A DNA stretch of 64,000 nt. Source: Amoebophrya sp. A120 (Eukaryota > Sar > Dinophyceae > Syndiniales > Amoebophryaceae). The translations under genes were made by a program, and so were the position numbers. The notes below the pieces were generated by a model. The model did not search any database. It was not told the DNA's origin and saw nothing but the letters and a program-made list of their open reading frames with translations. The stretch lies in assembly GCA_905178155.1 (NCBI GenBank), contig CAJINV010000004.1:1580784-1644783 (forward strand). The letters are read 5' to 3'. Position 1 is the first letter of the stretch; every line of letters starts with the position of its first letter. Of this stretch, positions 11,201-22,335 are shown one piece after another.

Positions 11201-14200
11201 GGTGGGTGGGAGCATAGTTTTCGGAGGGCGCCATGATGGGCGGAGGAAGTGAGTTTTTTTTGAAAGGGTTCAATTTATTATGAAAGAAATAGGAAATCGA
11301 AATGGAAGCGATCCTCTGTGCAGCACGAAGATCATCTTGCATGGTTGTTGTTTGTTTTCTTGTTCAACACCCGTTCATTTTCATTACTGTCTGTATCATC
11401 TGCAAATATTACATGACTACAAATAAAACAGTGCAAGCGCAGGGTCCCCGGGAACTCCCGTGGCCGGCAGGCGTGACGCAGAAGGTGGATCCGTCGTTCG
11501 AGTGGCTTGTGAACACGGAGTGGGCGGTATCCGCGTGCACAAGAAGAACTCCTCCTCGTCTATTGCCGCGACATTTGATTTCATGCAGGAGAACACGATC
11601 CTATTCTAATCCTTGAATTCAATTTCAAGTTTGACTATTCCCGCATGACAAGCTCTTTGGTGAGGATCTGAAACCGCGTAGCGCACAGCACCGGACGGCG
11701 CTAAGTAGTAAGTACAGAGGTAGATGACCTCGAAGATCTAAATGGTTTGTCTTGCACAAAAAGCTGCTCCCAGCACGTGGTTCCAGCTGCTGATGAATGC
11801 TTCGGTTGCTGTAGATCATGCAAGAACGCAAATTATGGGGCGGGTCGGGGCAATTATTATGACACGGGGTCTCGTTCTTGCGCATCCTCATAGGCGGGTA
11901 AGGCAGGCTCCTACATTTTCAACCGCGACGGGGAGCTCGGGGGGACGGTAAAGTCCTGCGCTCGCCAGGAGGGGATCTGTAAGTGGAGCGCCACGAAGAC
12001 GCACGTCTACCTGAACACGCCCGACACGCAGAAGACGCCGGAGTCGGTGCTGAAATTAGTTGTCCGAGGTACTTATTTTTAGAAAAAACAGATGTATTGA
12101 TGGCGTTGGTTCTTCTCTAGTGGGGTTTTTGTTTCATTTTTTCGAAGAATATTTATGGAATTTCGATTTCAAAAAGCGACATGAAATAAAGCGAATCTTC
12201 AGCATGAGCAACTGCAACAGCAGCACCAGCAGCACACCAAGTTTTAGATAGTACCAGGCCTCCAGATGAAAAGGTAAAGAAGAAGATGATAGCTACAACA
12301 CCTTCTATCTTTCTAACTACAGGTTCCCAGGCGTACGAAAGCAAGAGTGCTGAGGCGAAAGCACGGCTGGACGCGCACAACGAGGAGGAGCTGAAGGCAA
12401 CGAGATTAGAGACCGCAAAAGCAGCCCGGGGAACCGGCAAGCCGAGTGTGATCACTTTCGTCAAAATCGCAGCAAGTGGCGAAGAGGACTCACGTAATAT
12501 TGATTGATTTTTCTACCGTCGAAATGATGTTGTAAAGGAATGATGAGGTAAAGGTGTATGTACATCACGTAGATTGTTGTAGAGTCATAGAATTTTTGCT
12601 ATATTTTCTGTTATGTGCTCAACCACGATCGTTGGACCAACGATTGGTTGAAAAGTGATTCGCGAGAAGAGCAACGCTCGAGTTTTTGGTTATAGAAACC
12701 CAACATATGCCTCACTTTGAATCTTGTTTTTTCACACCTATGATCAAGGATGCCGTGCCGGAACTCGTTCTTACAACGCCGCATCTGCAGTAAATTTTTG
12801 CGCAACGTATGAAATGAATTAATAATTCAAATTCCGTCTCTTCAACCTACTACAGTTTTAGCAGAGGATGCCTTCGCGGTGCTCGACGTGACGGAGGAGT
12901 CATCGCCGTCTGAAATCAAGAAATCCTATCGCATATCAAATGCAAAAGTGTCTGGGTCTGAAAAGGTTGAACTTGTATTGCGTGTCCAGGACTCCCGAAA
13001 AATTTGTATTGCATAAAAGCAACAAAAGCGCCACGATGTCGTCATGAAAGAGCGCAGTTTGCCATGCGCATTAAGCATGAGAAAGCGTTTGAAAAATTTG
13101 TCATGTAACACTGCACTTAGAGGCGCACTCACTCATGACCATTCAGCATTACAGGTTTGCAGACCCAGACATATTTGCATTTCATACCGCAAGAAGTCCG
13201 TGACACACCACCCAGACAAGGGAGGGGATCCCGCCCTGTTTGAGAAGATCCGTCAGGCGTACGAAATTTTGTCCGAGCCAGAGAAGAAAGAGCAGTACAT
13301 TGCTGGCGGTGCACTACTGGTGAAAAATGTGGAAACCTTCACGAAAGAAATGGAAGGACAGGTATAAATATTGACAGAAAACTTATAACTGATGGTAGAA
13401 GTAGAAGATAGAAGGCGTGGTCGTGGGGGTTAACTACGCGCAGTAGAAGATCTTCACGGTTAAGGATCAAAAGAGTCTTCAGATGTCCTGCTTGTGCGGG
13501 GCAATAAAAGCTCCGACTGACAGTCAGACGCTTACTTGCATTGTAAGATGCGGTATTAACCATAACCGCAAGGAGATAAATGAGGCGAAATGGACACCAC
13601 GCGACCATGAAGATGCTTTCACTTTAATAATGTACATCAGGTCGCGCAGCAAATGGCGCAGCTGGACCAGCAGATTCCGAAGAACCACCCCATGCGGGCC
13701 CAAGCCGAAGCGCAGATCAAGGCGCAGCAGCCCAACAAGGCGCAAATGAAGCAGCAGGTCGAGCAGCGCTTGCGACAGGAGGATGTCTCCGTAGACGTCC
13801 CCGTGTCCCTGGAGGAACTTTTTGCCGGAACGGAATCGGTATACCGTATTTTTGATATAGTGACCACAATGTGCTACTAGGTACAGTAGGATTGACAGTG
13901 ACAGGCTCAGGCTTGTTTTGTACAGGACAGTAAATAAACTGATAGCTTCTTGCACATCCAGAAAGAAATTTCGGGCCGCATCAAGATGCGTGGCGTTCTC
14001 TTTCAAGCACAAATCGCGGATGAAACAAATCAAATCAGAAATCCTACTCCTTCCCCCGTCTAACAATTTGCCGGGGCTGCCGCGCCAATCCCAGCAGTAT
14101 GCGAGAGAAAAAGTTAGCATGGCTGCATATTTGCAAAAATACGAAAAATATTCGTTCCACAAAGAACCTCTCCAGCAGCAGTACTATGATGCGAAACAGT

Positions 14201-15992
14201 TGTATGCTATGAGCTCGTGGTCGCGCATGGCAGCTTTTCTTGAGTTTCCTGTGTCTTTTCGTTTGCATGATAAAATGCAATGAAAATAAGAATGCGACAT
14301 CAATATCATGCTAGTTACTTGTTCTCTCTGATACCGAGCGAGCAATGCAAGGAATGCGGACGCTGCCCCCCGGAGGTGCGGCAGATCCCCAAAATGCAGG
14401 GCCCCTTCATGGTCGGCTCCAAGACGGTAGAAGTAGATACGCATTGCAAATATCGATCTGGGTCTGGTTCAAGGACGCAAGAAGTTTGTCATGCTTGTTG
14501 CGCGTGACTCTTGAATCTGTACAATGCGACGTGACCAGGAAAATAAATGCCTAAGAGGCAGCCTCTTGCCTGTCATGCAAGAGTGCAGTTTTCCATGCGG
14601 AAATCGAAGAACCACAAAGGAGCCCAGAAGCTTGTGAAGATGCGTGGTTCCGGATAATTGCAGTGTCCTCCCACGACCATTCACAAACTAGGATCACAAG
14701 TCTCCAGACCCAGGTCGATATTTGCAATGCATAGTGGAATCCCGCGAACGGTGTCGCGAGCAGCCGGTCGAGATCCGAAATCTGCGGGTCACTGCTAACG
14801 CTGCCGACGGGACCAAGATGCGGTCCATGCGGGGCATGAGCCATCAGACGCCCGGTCGCTTGCCCGGCAACGTGCGCTTTGTCGTCAAGAGGGAACCCCA
14901 CGACACGTATTTTCTTTTTTCAGAGGCGCAAATATGATTTCTTTTGACAAGCTGATCCAGGATTGGATTTGGAAGGAGGTTGGAACCAGCCATGCATGAC
15001 AGACTTACAAGAATTGGATGCACAGCTGCAAGTGTCTGAATCGATGACAAATTCGCAGATATTTTTCAATGGACGATGATCTCTACACGGTGCTGACCAT
15101 TTCCCTCTCACAAGCCTTGTACGGGTTCCAAGGAAAGTGGCGCGTATTGAAAGACCACGAGTACGTCTTCATCGACAAGGCGGGCAAAACCACGCAACCA
15201 AACGAAATCATGCGAATCAAGGGGAAAGGTTTCAAGGAATTTTTTATTTTCATTCTCTTGTGTATACCATTTCCATTACCATGATATGTGCTCTTGTAGA
15301 CGTCCCATTATATTAACCCATGATCAGAGCAGCGCTTTGACACTAAGGCCCATAATTCTTCCATTGACAATTAGCGTGAGCGTGACTGCATGAAGATACG
15401 AAGATGTTTGACACCAAATCGAGGTATGTACAATGCGTACGGGGTATTGAAAGGAAAAACTCCCCCTCCCCATATCGAAACGGGATTTCTGATGCTGGAT
15501 TTGTGTACACGAATCAGCTTTGTATTGCGGGAAGGCATTCCGGCTAGATCCCCAGCCTAGGTAGGGGTGTATCGGTCTAGTTGCTCAGCATCGCAAACGG
15601 CTCCCCTTTAGGCCCAACAACATGACAAATCGCGTCCATAATGGGGGCGAAGCTTCTGGCCTTGTCTTCTTGCAAGACAGATGTGATTTGTGACCTCAAA
15701 TCAGCAGCGCAAACTTCCGGAAACATGCCTTTTCGATGTGGGGAGGGGGGATTTTTCCTTTCGATACGGGGGGCGTGGCGACTTGGTGGTGCGGTTCAAT
15801 GTGGAATTTCCCGAGTCCGGAGCCAATGTGAAGCTCGAGAAACCGAATGAGATCGAAGTGCTGAATACGCCGCAGCTAAAGGCCGAGATGGACCTGATCA
15901 AGCATGACGAGAAACTCTACAAAGCCTGGGTGGAGACGGTGCCGGGGAAGAAGAAACGCAGCAAGAAGGGGGGCAGAAAGGAGGAGCTCTAG
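8249..15992 (+). CDS. ER-lumenal DnaJ/Hsp40 co-chaperone (ERdj3-like)
   Basis: Starts MRALSSAAGLLIGC, a signal peptide, followed by a Gly-rich patch. Resolved exons: 8249-8251, 8537-8564, 8827-8901, 9169-9207, 11432-11529, 11894-12068, 12323-12493, 12856-12933, 13192-13361 and 13641-13838; then from about 14318 to 14437, 14739-14906, 15059-15228, 15424-15444 and 15772-15992. An N-terminal region (FEWLVNTEW, YIFNRDGELGG, GICKWSATKTHVYL) precedes the J domain (EDAFAVLDVTEESSPSEIKK, HHPDKGG with the HPD motif, AYEILSEPEKKEQY). The substrate-binding half has VSLEELFAGTE, CKECGRCPPEV, GTKMRSMRGM, DDLYTVLTISLSQALYGF and GDLVVRFNVEFP. It ends in KEEL, a retention-type signal. Known family role: stimulates BiP ATPase during ER folding. 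The junction between 13838 and about 14318 is unresolved. Confidence 0.82.
8252..8531. mobile_element. Introner, family B, inside the start-codon context of dnaJ
   Basis: Ends TATCTTATGTAAAAACGTAC and its complement. The duplicated 5-mer is CCATG, so both copies contain the initiator ATG. Removal leaves ATG AGA GCT CTG. The interior is the reverse complement of the copy at 25399. Confidence 0.88.
8565..8821. mobile_element. Introner, family A, in dnaJ signal peptide
   Basis: Exact TTTGC duplication. Leaves a 28-nt exon upstream. Removal yields AAGLLIGCNYG. The interior is collinear with 29016 and 49447 and is the reverse of 25106. Confidence 0.9.
8902..9163. mobile_element. Introner, family A, in dnaJ Gly-rich segment
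   Basis: TATCAAATGTAAAAATGTCT ends with an exact TGGGG duplication. Removal gives QMGGGGGGLGDILGAMMGGG. Confidence 0.9.
9174..9231 (+). repeat. Long direct duplicate, locus 1, copy a (with 5' splice site)
   Basis: A 58-bp stretch containing the exon end (GDILGAMMGGG) and the donor GTGAGT at 9208. It recurs without change at 10363-10420 and in part (39 bp, one T fewer in the T run) at 11226-11264. The intervening GC-rich DNA is 1131 and about 805 bp. Confidence 0.9.
9438..9735 (+). repeat. Tandem repeat, three units of about 99 bp
   Basis: The unit begins TTCTAATGAATGGTAGCTCA and ends near CCCAGCGGGGAAGG. Units start near 9441, 9540 and 9640 with few differences. It lies inside the first GC-rich insert of the dnaJ intron. 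Confidence 0.9.
10363..10420 (+). repeat. Long direct duplicate, locus 1, copy b
   Basis: Identical over 58 bp to 9174-9231, including a second potential donor GTGAGT at 10397. Just upstream a short motif, CATTTTGGGCGCCATTTTGG, is a partial echo of it. Confidence 0.9.
11226..11264 (+). repeat. Long direct duplicate, locus 1, copy c
   Basis: 39-bp copy of the same sequence with a third donor at 11249 and one T fewer in the T run. It is followed by the AT-rich remainder of the intron, so this is the downstream target copy. Confidence 0.85.
12934..13186. mobile_element. Introner, family A, in J domain
   Basis: Flanks TCGCA and CCGCA. The insertion splits helix II between SYR and KKSVTHHPDK, immediately before the HPD loop. 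The mismatch between flanks is synonymous (TAT/TAC). Confidence 0.87.
14438..14733. mobile_element. Introner, family A variant, in dnaJ
   Basis: Ends TACGCATTGCAAATATCGAT and GGTCGATATTTGCAATGCAT (starts TAC rather than TAT). Flanks GTAGA and GTGGA differ at a synonymous site. Removal gives KTVEVESRERCREQP. Confidence 0.83.
15445..15766. mobile_element. Introner, family C, in dnaJ C-terminal domain
   Basis: Exact CGGGG duplication. Ends TATTGAAAGGAAAAACTCCC and complement. Removal gives MYNAYGRGDLVVRFNVEF, the conserved end of the DnaJ substrate domain. Confidence 0.9.
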
Positions 15993-16374
15993 ACGAGCCG
16001 TTTTATCTACTAACTTGATAGTCGGGAAGATGTTTATGTTTTCATGGTAGCGTGATACTTACAACTCATATTCAAATCGTACGTAGAGAACAATTTCCTT
16101 TTGTTCCAACGAAGGTCTCGACCCGACACGCGACACAACAGGAATGGAAGTTAGGTCGTGCAGAACATCGCACGTTATTTATTTAGCGAATAAAGTAGAC
16201 GAAAGAAAGCCAAAGCATCAGCATTTCGATTTGAAGGATCCTCTACGATGCGTGACAAAGGTATGTAAAGTCGATTTCTTTTTCGTGGATGATAAAGATG
16301 TACGCCCCCGCTTCCTTTTTCACGGCCCCGAGTACCTACAGAAGGATATCCCCGAGTACCTACAGAAGGACTAC
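15993..16374. other. Convergent intergenic gap
   Basis: 380 bp between the dnaJ stop and the stop of the minus-strand gene, so the two genes converge. A short repeat, GAGTACCTACAGAAGGA, occurs twice in a row at 16330-16370. Nothing else seen. Confidence 0.5.
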
Positions 16375-17750
16375 TCAGGGTACCCGAGGATAAAGCTGTG
16401 CCTTCTCCTCTTCATCCAGTACCAAGTCCGCCAAGGACTCGTGAAACTCCTGCGCGATTTGGGTCAAATTTCTGGAGAATTTCTGGTAGATTGCCCCCCT
16501 GTAAATGTTCCGGATGTAGCCCATGCGCCGGAGAATTATCGGGTCCTGCCCCGACTGCGCCTTGTACGATTCTGCGATCACAGCGGCGCCGCGAGGGGAC
16601 ACATCGACACCGGCGAGGGGGTGGGTGGCGTTTTTACCGTTAGTGGAATTACCTCCATCAGCAGTTGCTAGTTCCGCTGCTGCGACGGCTGTCGCTTGCT
16701 CCTGTTGTTCCTTTAATAGCTGTTCCTGTTGCTCTTTTGCGGCAGTACTATCGAAGAGATGTTTGTAATACTGCGTTTCAAACTGGGATATGGTGCTCTC
16801 CTCCTCCCGCAACGCTTTGATCTGTCGGATGAAAGGAGCTTCCTCTCCTCTAGAAGTTGCCGTGTCAGGACCAGGAGCACTTCCACCATTAACAATCTCC
16901 TGCAGCTCCCGCCTTCTCTGCTCCAGCCGCGCAACCAACTCTCTCGGCGCCCACCGGTCTGTGTGTTTGCCGAGCCCGACGGCGTTTGTCCGGTCCTCCG
17001 CGCGGAAAAAGAATTCTTGGTACTGGGCATCTTGTTCGTCATACGCAGAGACGAAGAAATTTATTGGGTTGTGCATAATCTTCCCCACGCCGGCGGGCAG
17101 GGGAGCGTCGGGCGTGGCGGTGGAAGTATTCGTCGAGCTCGCGGCGCCGTCTATCGACACAGTATTTTTATCGTTGCCTTCTTGCGTGGTAGCCAAATCT
17201 GTGTTGCTTGTACCAGCACTGTCTGTTGCTCCTGCCGTAGCAGCTACAGGAGCTCCTTGGCTCTTCAGCGCTCCGGTTCCCGAAACCGAGGTGTGAATGA
17301 ATTGCGCAGTACTCGTAGTACCTTGCGGTGGTCCTCCACTTCCGGGTTGTACACCTGCTGGTGGAGCGCCGGGTGGTTGTCCACCTGTAGTCTTGTTCTG
17401 CTGGTAAATCAGCTCCGCCGTGCTTTCCAAATGGTCGTAGACATCGTAGCCCTCCTTTAAGTGGTAATTGTACCCGTGCAACCACGATTCCTGAAACGTG
17501 TTCGTCAGCCAGTGCGCCGGAAACGTCCCCCCCTGCACGGATTCCCGCCTCGCCGACCCGTAGAACAGAAAGAAAGACGGGTGTTCCGGCGAATTTTCCG
17601 CGTAGCACTCCTCTGGCAGCTCCACGATCTCGACCCGGGAAAGCTCCCCCCAAATTTGTCGCTCTTCTTCCCACTCGAAAATCTCCTTGCTATCGTAGAT
17701 GGCTCTGCTAGCCTCTTTTTCCACATAGAAGGCATACGCACAACTACGTC
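16375..17750 (-). CDS. Unrecognised protein, minus strand, 5' end unresolved
   Basis: A 449-residue open frame that reads on upstream as RRSCAYAFYVEKEASRAIYD, so the first in-frame GTG at 17724 is not a true start; the exon probably opens at an acceptor near 17750. It has a conserved-looking first 110 residues (FFLFYGSARRESVQGGTFPA), a Pro/Gly/Ser/Thr-rich linker, a second folded-looking stretch (KIMHNPINFFVSAYDEQDAQ), then a charged Glu/Gln coiled-coil segment and NIYRGAIYQKFSRNLTQIAQ near the end. A possible upstream exon on the same strand near 18346-18453 (YVWSRRPGQVDPTNNIGG) would splice in phase, but this is tentative. No introner lies in the exon, unlike every plus-strand gene here. 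I do not recognise the family. Confidence 0.5.
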
Positions 17751-19123
17751 GTACTTAGTAGCAGACGTCGATGGTTGTACCAAGAAACCCACATCCAATG
17801 CTGTACACGTCATCCTCCACATCTGTACAACAACTGTTCTTCGTTCTAAATTCTATACTTGTAGTGGCACGGGCACCTACCCGCTATTGAATTTTGCCCA
17901 ACATAGTACCAACACAGAACTCCCCGAGTACTTACAACCGGACGAGCAGGGGCTCCTGAATTGGATGTCTTCGATGTCTCTGGTGGTGACAAAACACACG
18001 AAAAAGCCACGACTGCGCGCAGTTACTTAACTTATCATCACACGAAAAAGCATGATACGCACCATACCTAACGACAGAAGCACCTTTGTAAAAACGACCA
18101 TGACCAGCAGAAGCAGGTGTCTCTTTGGTTCATTTTCAAGATTACAACTAAGAAGTACAAAGCGACCGACGAACCCCCATGAACGAATGGAACCACGCAG
18201 CGCCTGGCGTAGTTCACACCAGAAACCTTTATACGATGTGAAATATCGACATTTTCCGGGGGAATAACTTTGTTTGAACGGTATCAATTCGGCGTTTGAT
18301 GCGAGGCAGAAAGGCGGTTTTTCTGTCGAGCACGGTATGAAGTAAAATACACGGAACATGAGGCCCGAAGAAGAAGAGCGACCCGCCGCTCCCGCCAATG
18401 TTGTTCGTAGGATCTACTTGTCCAGGTCGTCTAGACCACACGTAGGTAAACACGACCGGAATTCTCTTCCACAGTACACATAATGTTGTCGTGCTTTTCT
18501 TTTATTTGCGCGTGTGGAAATTGATACTCTCTTGCTTCAAATTGCGAATTTGCTGATCCAAAATCAAAAGCAAAGTCATTGCACAAGAAGAATTGTACCT
18601 AATTTGTCCTTTGCTCCATCATCATGGAACGGTTTTTTTTTGCTTTTTGTTTCATTCTAAGTAAGTTATCTGAAGAGTTCACTTCACATTTATCAGGCTG
18701 CGTTGTAGAAGGGTGATGCGATTATTTGAAAGTTATAACGTCGCATCTTATCTGTATTTAAGAACACGAATTCTCTCAACCATTTTTCTACTTTTAGAAA
18801 GATCTTTAGTCGCGCTTTTCTGTTCTTGCGCAGGCAGCATAAGAATAGGAACGGAAGGAACAAGCAAAAGCGAAACCGGGCCGCGGCTAAACCTAAAGCC
18901 GCGTAGAAATACTTATTACTCTTCAGCAACATAATGTGCGAAACTGCTTCCCTGCCCCTCTGAAAGAAGTGGAAGCGACGAGCTTTCTGCCACACCAAAA
19001 TTACGAAACAAATGGAGTACGGAACTTAATCCTCAAGAACTTACTTCTGCACGAGGACCTCAGAAGACGGCGACAGCAATTTCACCGAATAGTACTCATT
19101 CCGAAAAAAGTGTAGTAAAAAAA
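17751..19123. other. Upstream region between divergent genes
   Basis: About 1.4 kb, AT-rich toward the right, containing the 5' parts of the minus-strand gene and the leader of the ZRANB2-like gene. A second GAGTACTTACAACC-like motif lies at 17930. No introner recognised. Confidence 0.4.
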
Positions 19124-22100
19124 ATGGATCCCGCCTTCTTGATGCAGATGCAGATGAGCATGCTGCTGCAACAGCAGCAACTGATGGCAAACGCCATGGC
19201 GGCACAGCAGCAGCAGCAGCAGCAGGGTCAGCAACTACAACCGGGAACAAGTACGATGTTACCGCAGATCAACATGCAGCTGCCACAACTGCCAGGCGCC
19301 GGAGCAGTAGTTCCTCCAGGAACTTCTACAATAGGGAACAACATGATGAACCAGCAGCAACCGGTCCAGCAACTGTTGCCAACGATACCCAACATGTCGC
19401 AGGTTGTGGTTCCGCCCGGAGGTGCTGCTATCGCCACACCTGGCACGACAGGGAACAAAGGCGGGGGCGCGCCAACTGCACCCGCTTTATCCGCGGCTCC
19501 AGGTGGAGCTGCTCCCGGGGTACCACTTACGGGTGCGGCTGCGGGGCTAGCCGGAAATGATGAAACAGACGCCGGCGCGTCCTCAGAAGTAGTGCCTCAT
19601 AATCTACCTCAAGGCACGGCAAAGCAACAGCCGCCACTTCAAGCTACGTCCAATGCGGCTGATCTCCTACACACGGCCACCCCGGTGGGTACATCTATCC
19701 TTGAGATCTATCATTTTACATACTTACTATGCAGAGAAACAGATGTGCTAATAGGGTAATCCTAAAAATCTTCACGCCCAGGTGCGCAGAACTAGAACGA
19801 CTTGCTTTTCATCATGATTCACAGCAGCTGGTGGCTCGTGCCAGCACGGGCTCCTGGTGAACCAAGTTTGTATATTACGGTAGTTTATTTCATCAGAAAT
19901 GAAACATTGTTTATAGAAAATTGTTCACTTTTATCTCCCTCAGGACCTGCAGCTGCACCAACGCCCGGGCCGTTGCCTCCAGTGGCCACCCACCCACCAG
20001 GAGAGCAAGCTAGTACGGCTCCACCTACGACCGTTGCAATTCCCAGTTCGGGTAGTGCACAGCTGCTAGCCGCGTCACCCTCTGCAGCTGCTGGCGGTAG
20101 TACATCATCCAGTTCTACTGCGGGGGTCGTGCCAGGATTGTTTACAACCCAAACTCCCGCTGCGAACAACAGCGGAATAATTCCTGCCACGGCCTCTACG
20201 CTTCAATCTACTGGGCGGACCGCTGGCGGCGCCGCATCGTCGTCCTCGTCAAGTGGTGGACCACAAGCGCAGCAACAGCTACAGATGCAGCTACAACCTC
20301 CCGCATATCATCCCGCTCTGGTCGTGCCCCCGCAACAGCAGCAGCTCCTGCAGGGGAATCCGATTGTTCACCCGAACCCCCTCGCGGCAGCACCACAGGT
20401 CGCCCCCCTGCCGCCCAAGCCGGATCTACGCGAGATCAATCAAAAGGCTTTCCTGCTGCCGGGCGGCGACTGGCAGTGCCCGGTGAAAGCGTGCGGAACC
20501 ATCAATTCCAAACGGTTGAATAATTGCGAGAAGTGCGGAAAGTCAAAACCGGTGCGGAACGATGCCGAGATGCCCATGACTATGAGCGCACCGCCAGGAC
20601 TGTATAGAGGACGATAGATGTTTTTTTTTTGTGTCTAGCAAATCGTTATTTGGTTTTGGCAATCCACGATAGTTGAGTACATCTGCAGTTATCATAGTCA
20701 TGGCAGGTTGCGCAATCATCTTGCTGTAGTACACTTGTGAAGACCAAAGAATAATAATCAACCACATATTCATATCGTACTACAAAATACACAGGTTCAA
20801 GCCTGGAGATTGGACCTGCTCTTCCTGGTATCAAACGGAAATAAATAAGAGCTGCTCCGGGGCGTACTATCGTCCTCAATTCTTTCTATGCAATCGATCC
20901 TGATAGAAGGGGCTCGTCCATGCATTCATCATATTCTCTGATCAATGATTTGCATTTGTGTGGGATTTTTGTTCACTTCGTACAAGAGAAGCACAATAGA
21001 AAAATGACCGGTAAACAAGTAAGGAAATAGCCGCTTCCAGGAAGTAGCTCTTGATGTTTCCAAGATGATACCTGTGCCAATGTGAACTGGGACTGGCGTA
21101 CACGGTGCAACCTTTGCCAGAGTCTTATTGTGAAGAAAAATCCCCCCTCCCCATATCAAAACGAAGTTTCTGATGCTGGATTTCCGTACACAAATCACGG
21201 CTGTCTTGCAGTATATGCTTGGAGGCATATGCCGTGCCTGAGTACAGAGCTGCTGACGTGGACGCTTAGTATCACAAATGCCTATGCTGTAGCCCAGGCA
21301 GCATCACAAACCGCCCGCATAGTGCGGCGGAGACTGTAGAGTAGCCTTCTTGCAAGACAAATGTGATTTGTGACCTCAAATCAGCAACGCAAATTTTCGG
21401 AGACATACCTTTTCAATATGGGGAGGGGGGATTTTTCTTTTCAATAAGTCTGAAACCCGAGCTCCAGGAGAAGCGGGAGGGCGGGCGTGCGGGCGGCTAT
21501 TTCGACCGGCAAGACCCTGAGGACCTATGCATTGCAAATATGTCTGCGTCTGGGTCTGGATTTGTAATGCAAGACATCAAGGACAATATGGATTTGCGAT
21601 GCATAAATACGATTGGCCAGTTTCTGTGTCATGCTGTGAAACTCAGTTATTTGTAATGCTTCCGACGAATGAATCCGCAAAATATAAGCTGAGGATATTA
21701 ACTTGTCATGCTGTTATTCCGTACAACTACAAGGAGCCCGTCTGCAATGCAAGTATCAGCAACACAAGTTTCCAGACATCCAGGGATATTTGCATTTCAT
21801 AGGACCGAAAGCAACACGATTCCGACGAGGAGGAATTTGACGACTATGGGCGTATATCCACCGCAAATATGTCTTGATTTGGAAGATTGAAACTTGTGAT
21901 GCGCATTTTGGATCACACATGAATCTGTCATGCATGGAAGGCAATACGAATACTTAAAAAAATGGCCCGGCGCTTCCTGTCATCAAAATCCGGAAGAACG
22001 TCTCATGCGGGATCAGCATTAAGAAAGCTTCGCAAAATTGTGACCAGTAATGTCGTGCAAAAACAGCATCACAAAGTCCGCACTTTTTCAGACCACCCAG

Positions 22101-22242
22101 ACACATTTGCCATGCATAGCGTAAAAAAACCACGAAAAAAAAGCAACCCGCAAAGAGCGAGAAGGCCAAGGCCGCGCTGGCGCGACTTTACAAAGGCGGA
22201 AGGAACAAGGAGAGGTCCCGAAGCAGGGACAGGGGGCGATGA
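19124..22242 (+). CDS. ZRANB2-like RNA-binding protein, two RanBP2 zinc fingers
   Basis: Exons 19124-19688, 19944-20601, 20795-20828, 21076-21125, 21452-21525, 21807-21854 and 22124-22242 give 516 codons. The first 370 residues are Gln/Pro/Gly/Ala low complexity. Finger 1 is GDWQCPVKACGTINSKRLNN followed by CEKCG; finger 2 is GDWTCSSCANVNWDWRTRCN followed by LCQ. After finger 2 come GGYFDRQDPEDRKQHDSDEE and FDDYGRKKTTKKK, matching the acidic then basic layout that follows the fingers in ZRANB2. It ends KERSRSRDRGR. Known family role: single-stranded RNA binding (GGU-type sites) and alternative splicing control in the nucleus. Two GT-AG introns (19689-19943, 20602-20794) and four introners interrupt it. 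The start is supported by an ATG after an A-run. The link between finger 1 and finger 2 exons is inferred from phase and motif. Confidence 0.78.
20829..21070. mobile_element. Introner, family G, splitting zinc finger 2
   Basis: Diverged inverted ends (TATCA…GGAAA…AGAGCT on both sides). Flanks CCTGG and CCTGT. It sits between the second Cys codon's neighbours; only the right-hand flank supplies TGT (Cys). It lacks the common interior TTTGTNATGC motif. Confidence 0.7.
21126..21446. mobile_element. Introner, family C, in ZRANB2-like gene
   Basis: Exact AGTCT duplication. Near-identical in its ends to 4468-4789 but with the interior reversed. Removal gives RCNLCQSLKPELQEK. Confidence 0.9.
21526..21801. 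mobile_element. Introner, family A, in ZRANB2-like gene
   Basis: Ends TATGCATTGCAAATATGTCT with an exact GGACC duplication. Removal gives RQDPEDRKQHDSDEE. Confidence 0.88.
21855..22118. mobile_element. Introner, family A, in ZRANB2-like gene
   Basis: Left end TATCCACCGCAAATATGTCT, right end CAGACACATTTGCCATGCAT. GCGTA is duplicated. Removal gives DDYGRKKTTKKK. Only 48 coding nucleotides separate it from the previous element. Confidence 0.85.
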
Positions 22243-22273
22243 GATGGTGACGGTAGCGTGGAAAAATCTATAC

Positions 22274-22335
22274 AAGAACTCTTGCGCGCCCGCGCGGACA
22301 GTACAACTCATGGTTTATTTCACGCAGCCGGCGCA
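22274..22335 (+). repeat. Long direct duplicate, locus 2, copy a
   Basis: AAGAACTCTTGCGCGCCCGC onward for 62 bp. Recurs at 23388-23452 with a 3-nt insertion as the only change. Located about 30 bp after the ZRANB2-like stop codon. Confidence 0.9.

Larger units (their letters stand above)
9208..11431 (+). other. First GT-AG intron of dnaJ, swollen by two inserts
   Basis: Donor GTGAGT at 9208, with the best acceptor ending 11431 (AACAG). The intron holds two GC-rich inserts between three copies of its own donor region. The tail from 11265 is AT-rich, like ordinary introns here. A hydrophobic open frame from 11302 lies inside the intron and is probably spurious. Confidence 0.65.

Noticed and set aside
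11302-11616. Open frame with a hydrophobic start (MEAILCAARRSSCMVVVCFL) as the start of dnaJ
   Set aside because: The signal peptide at 8249 joins the later exons in phase, and this frame crosses the likely acceptor at 11431.
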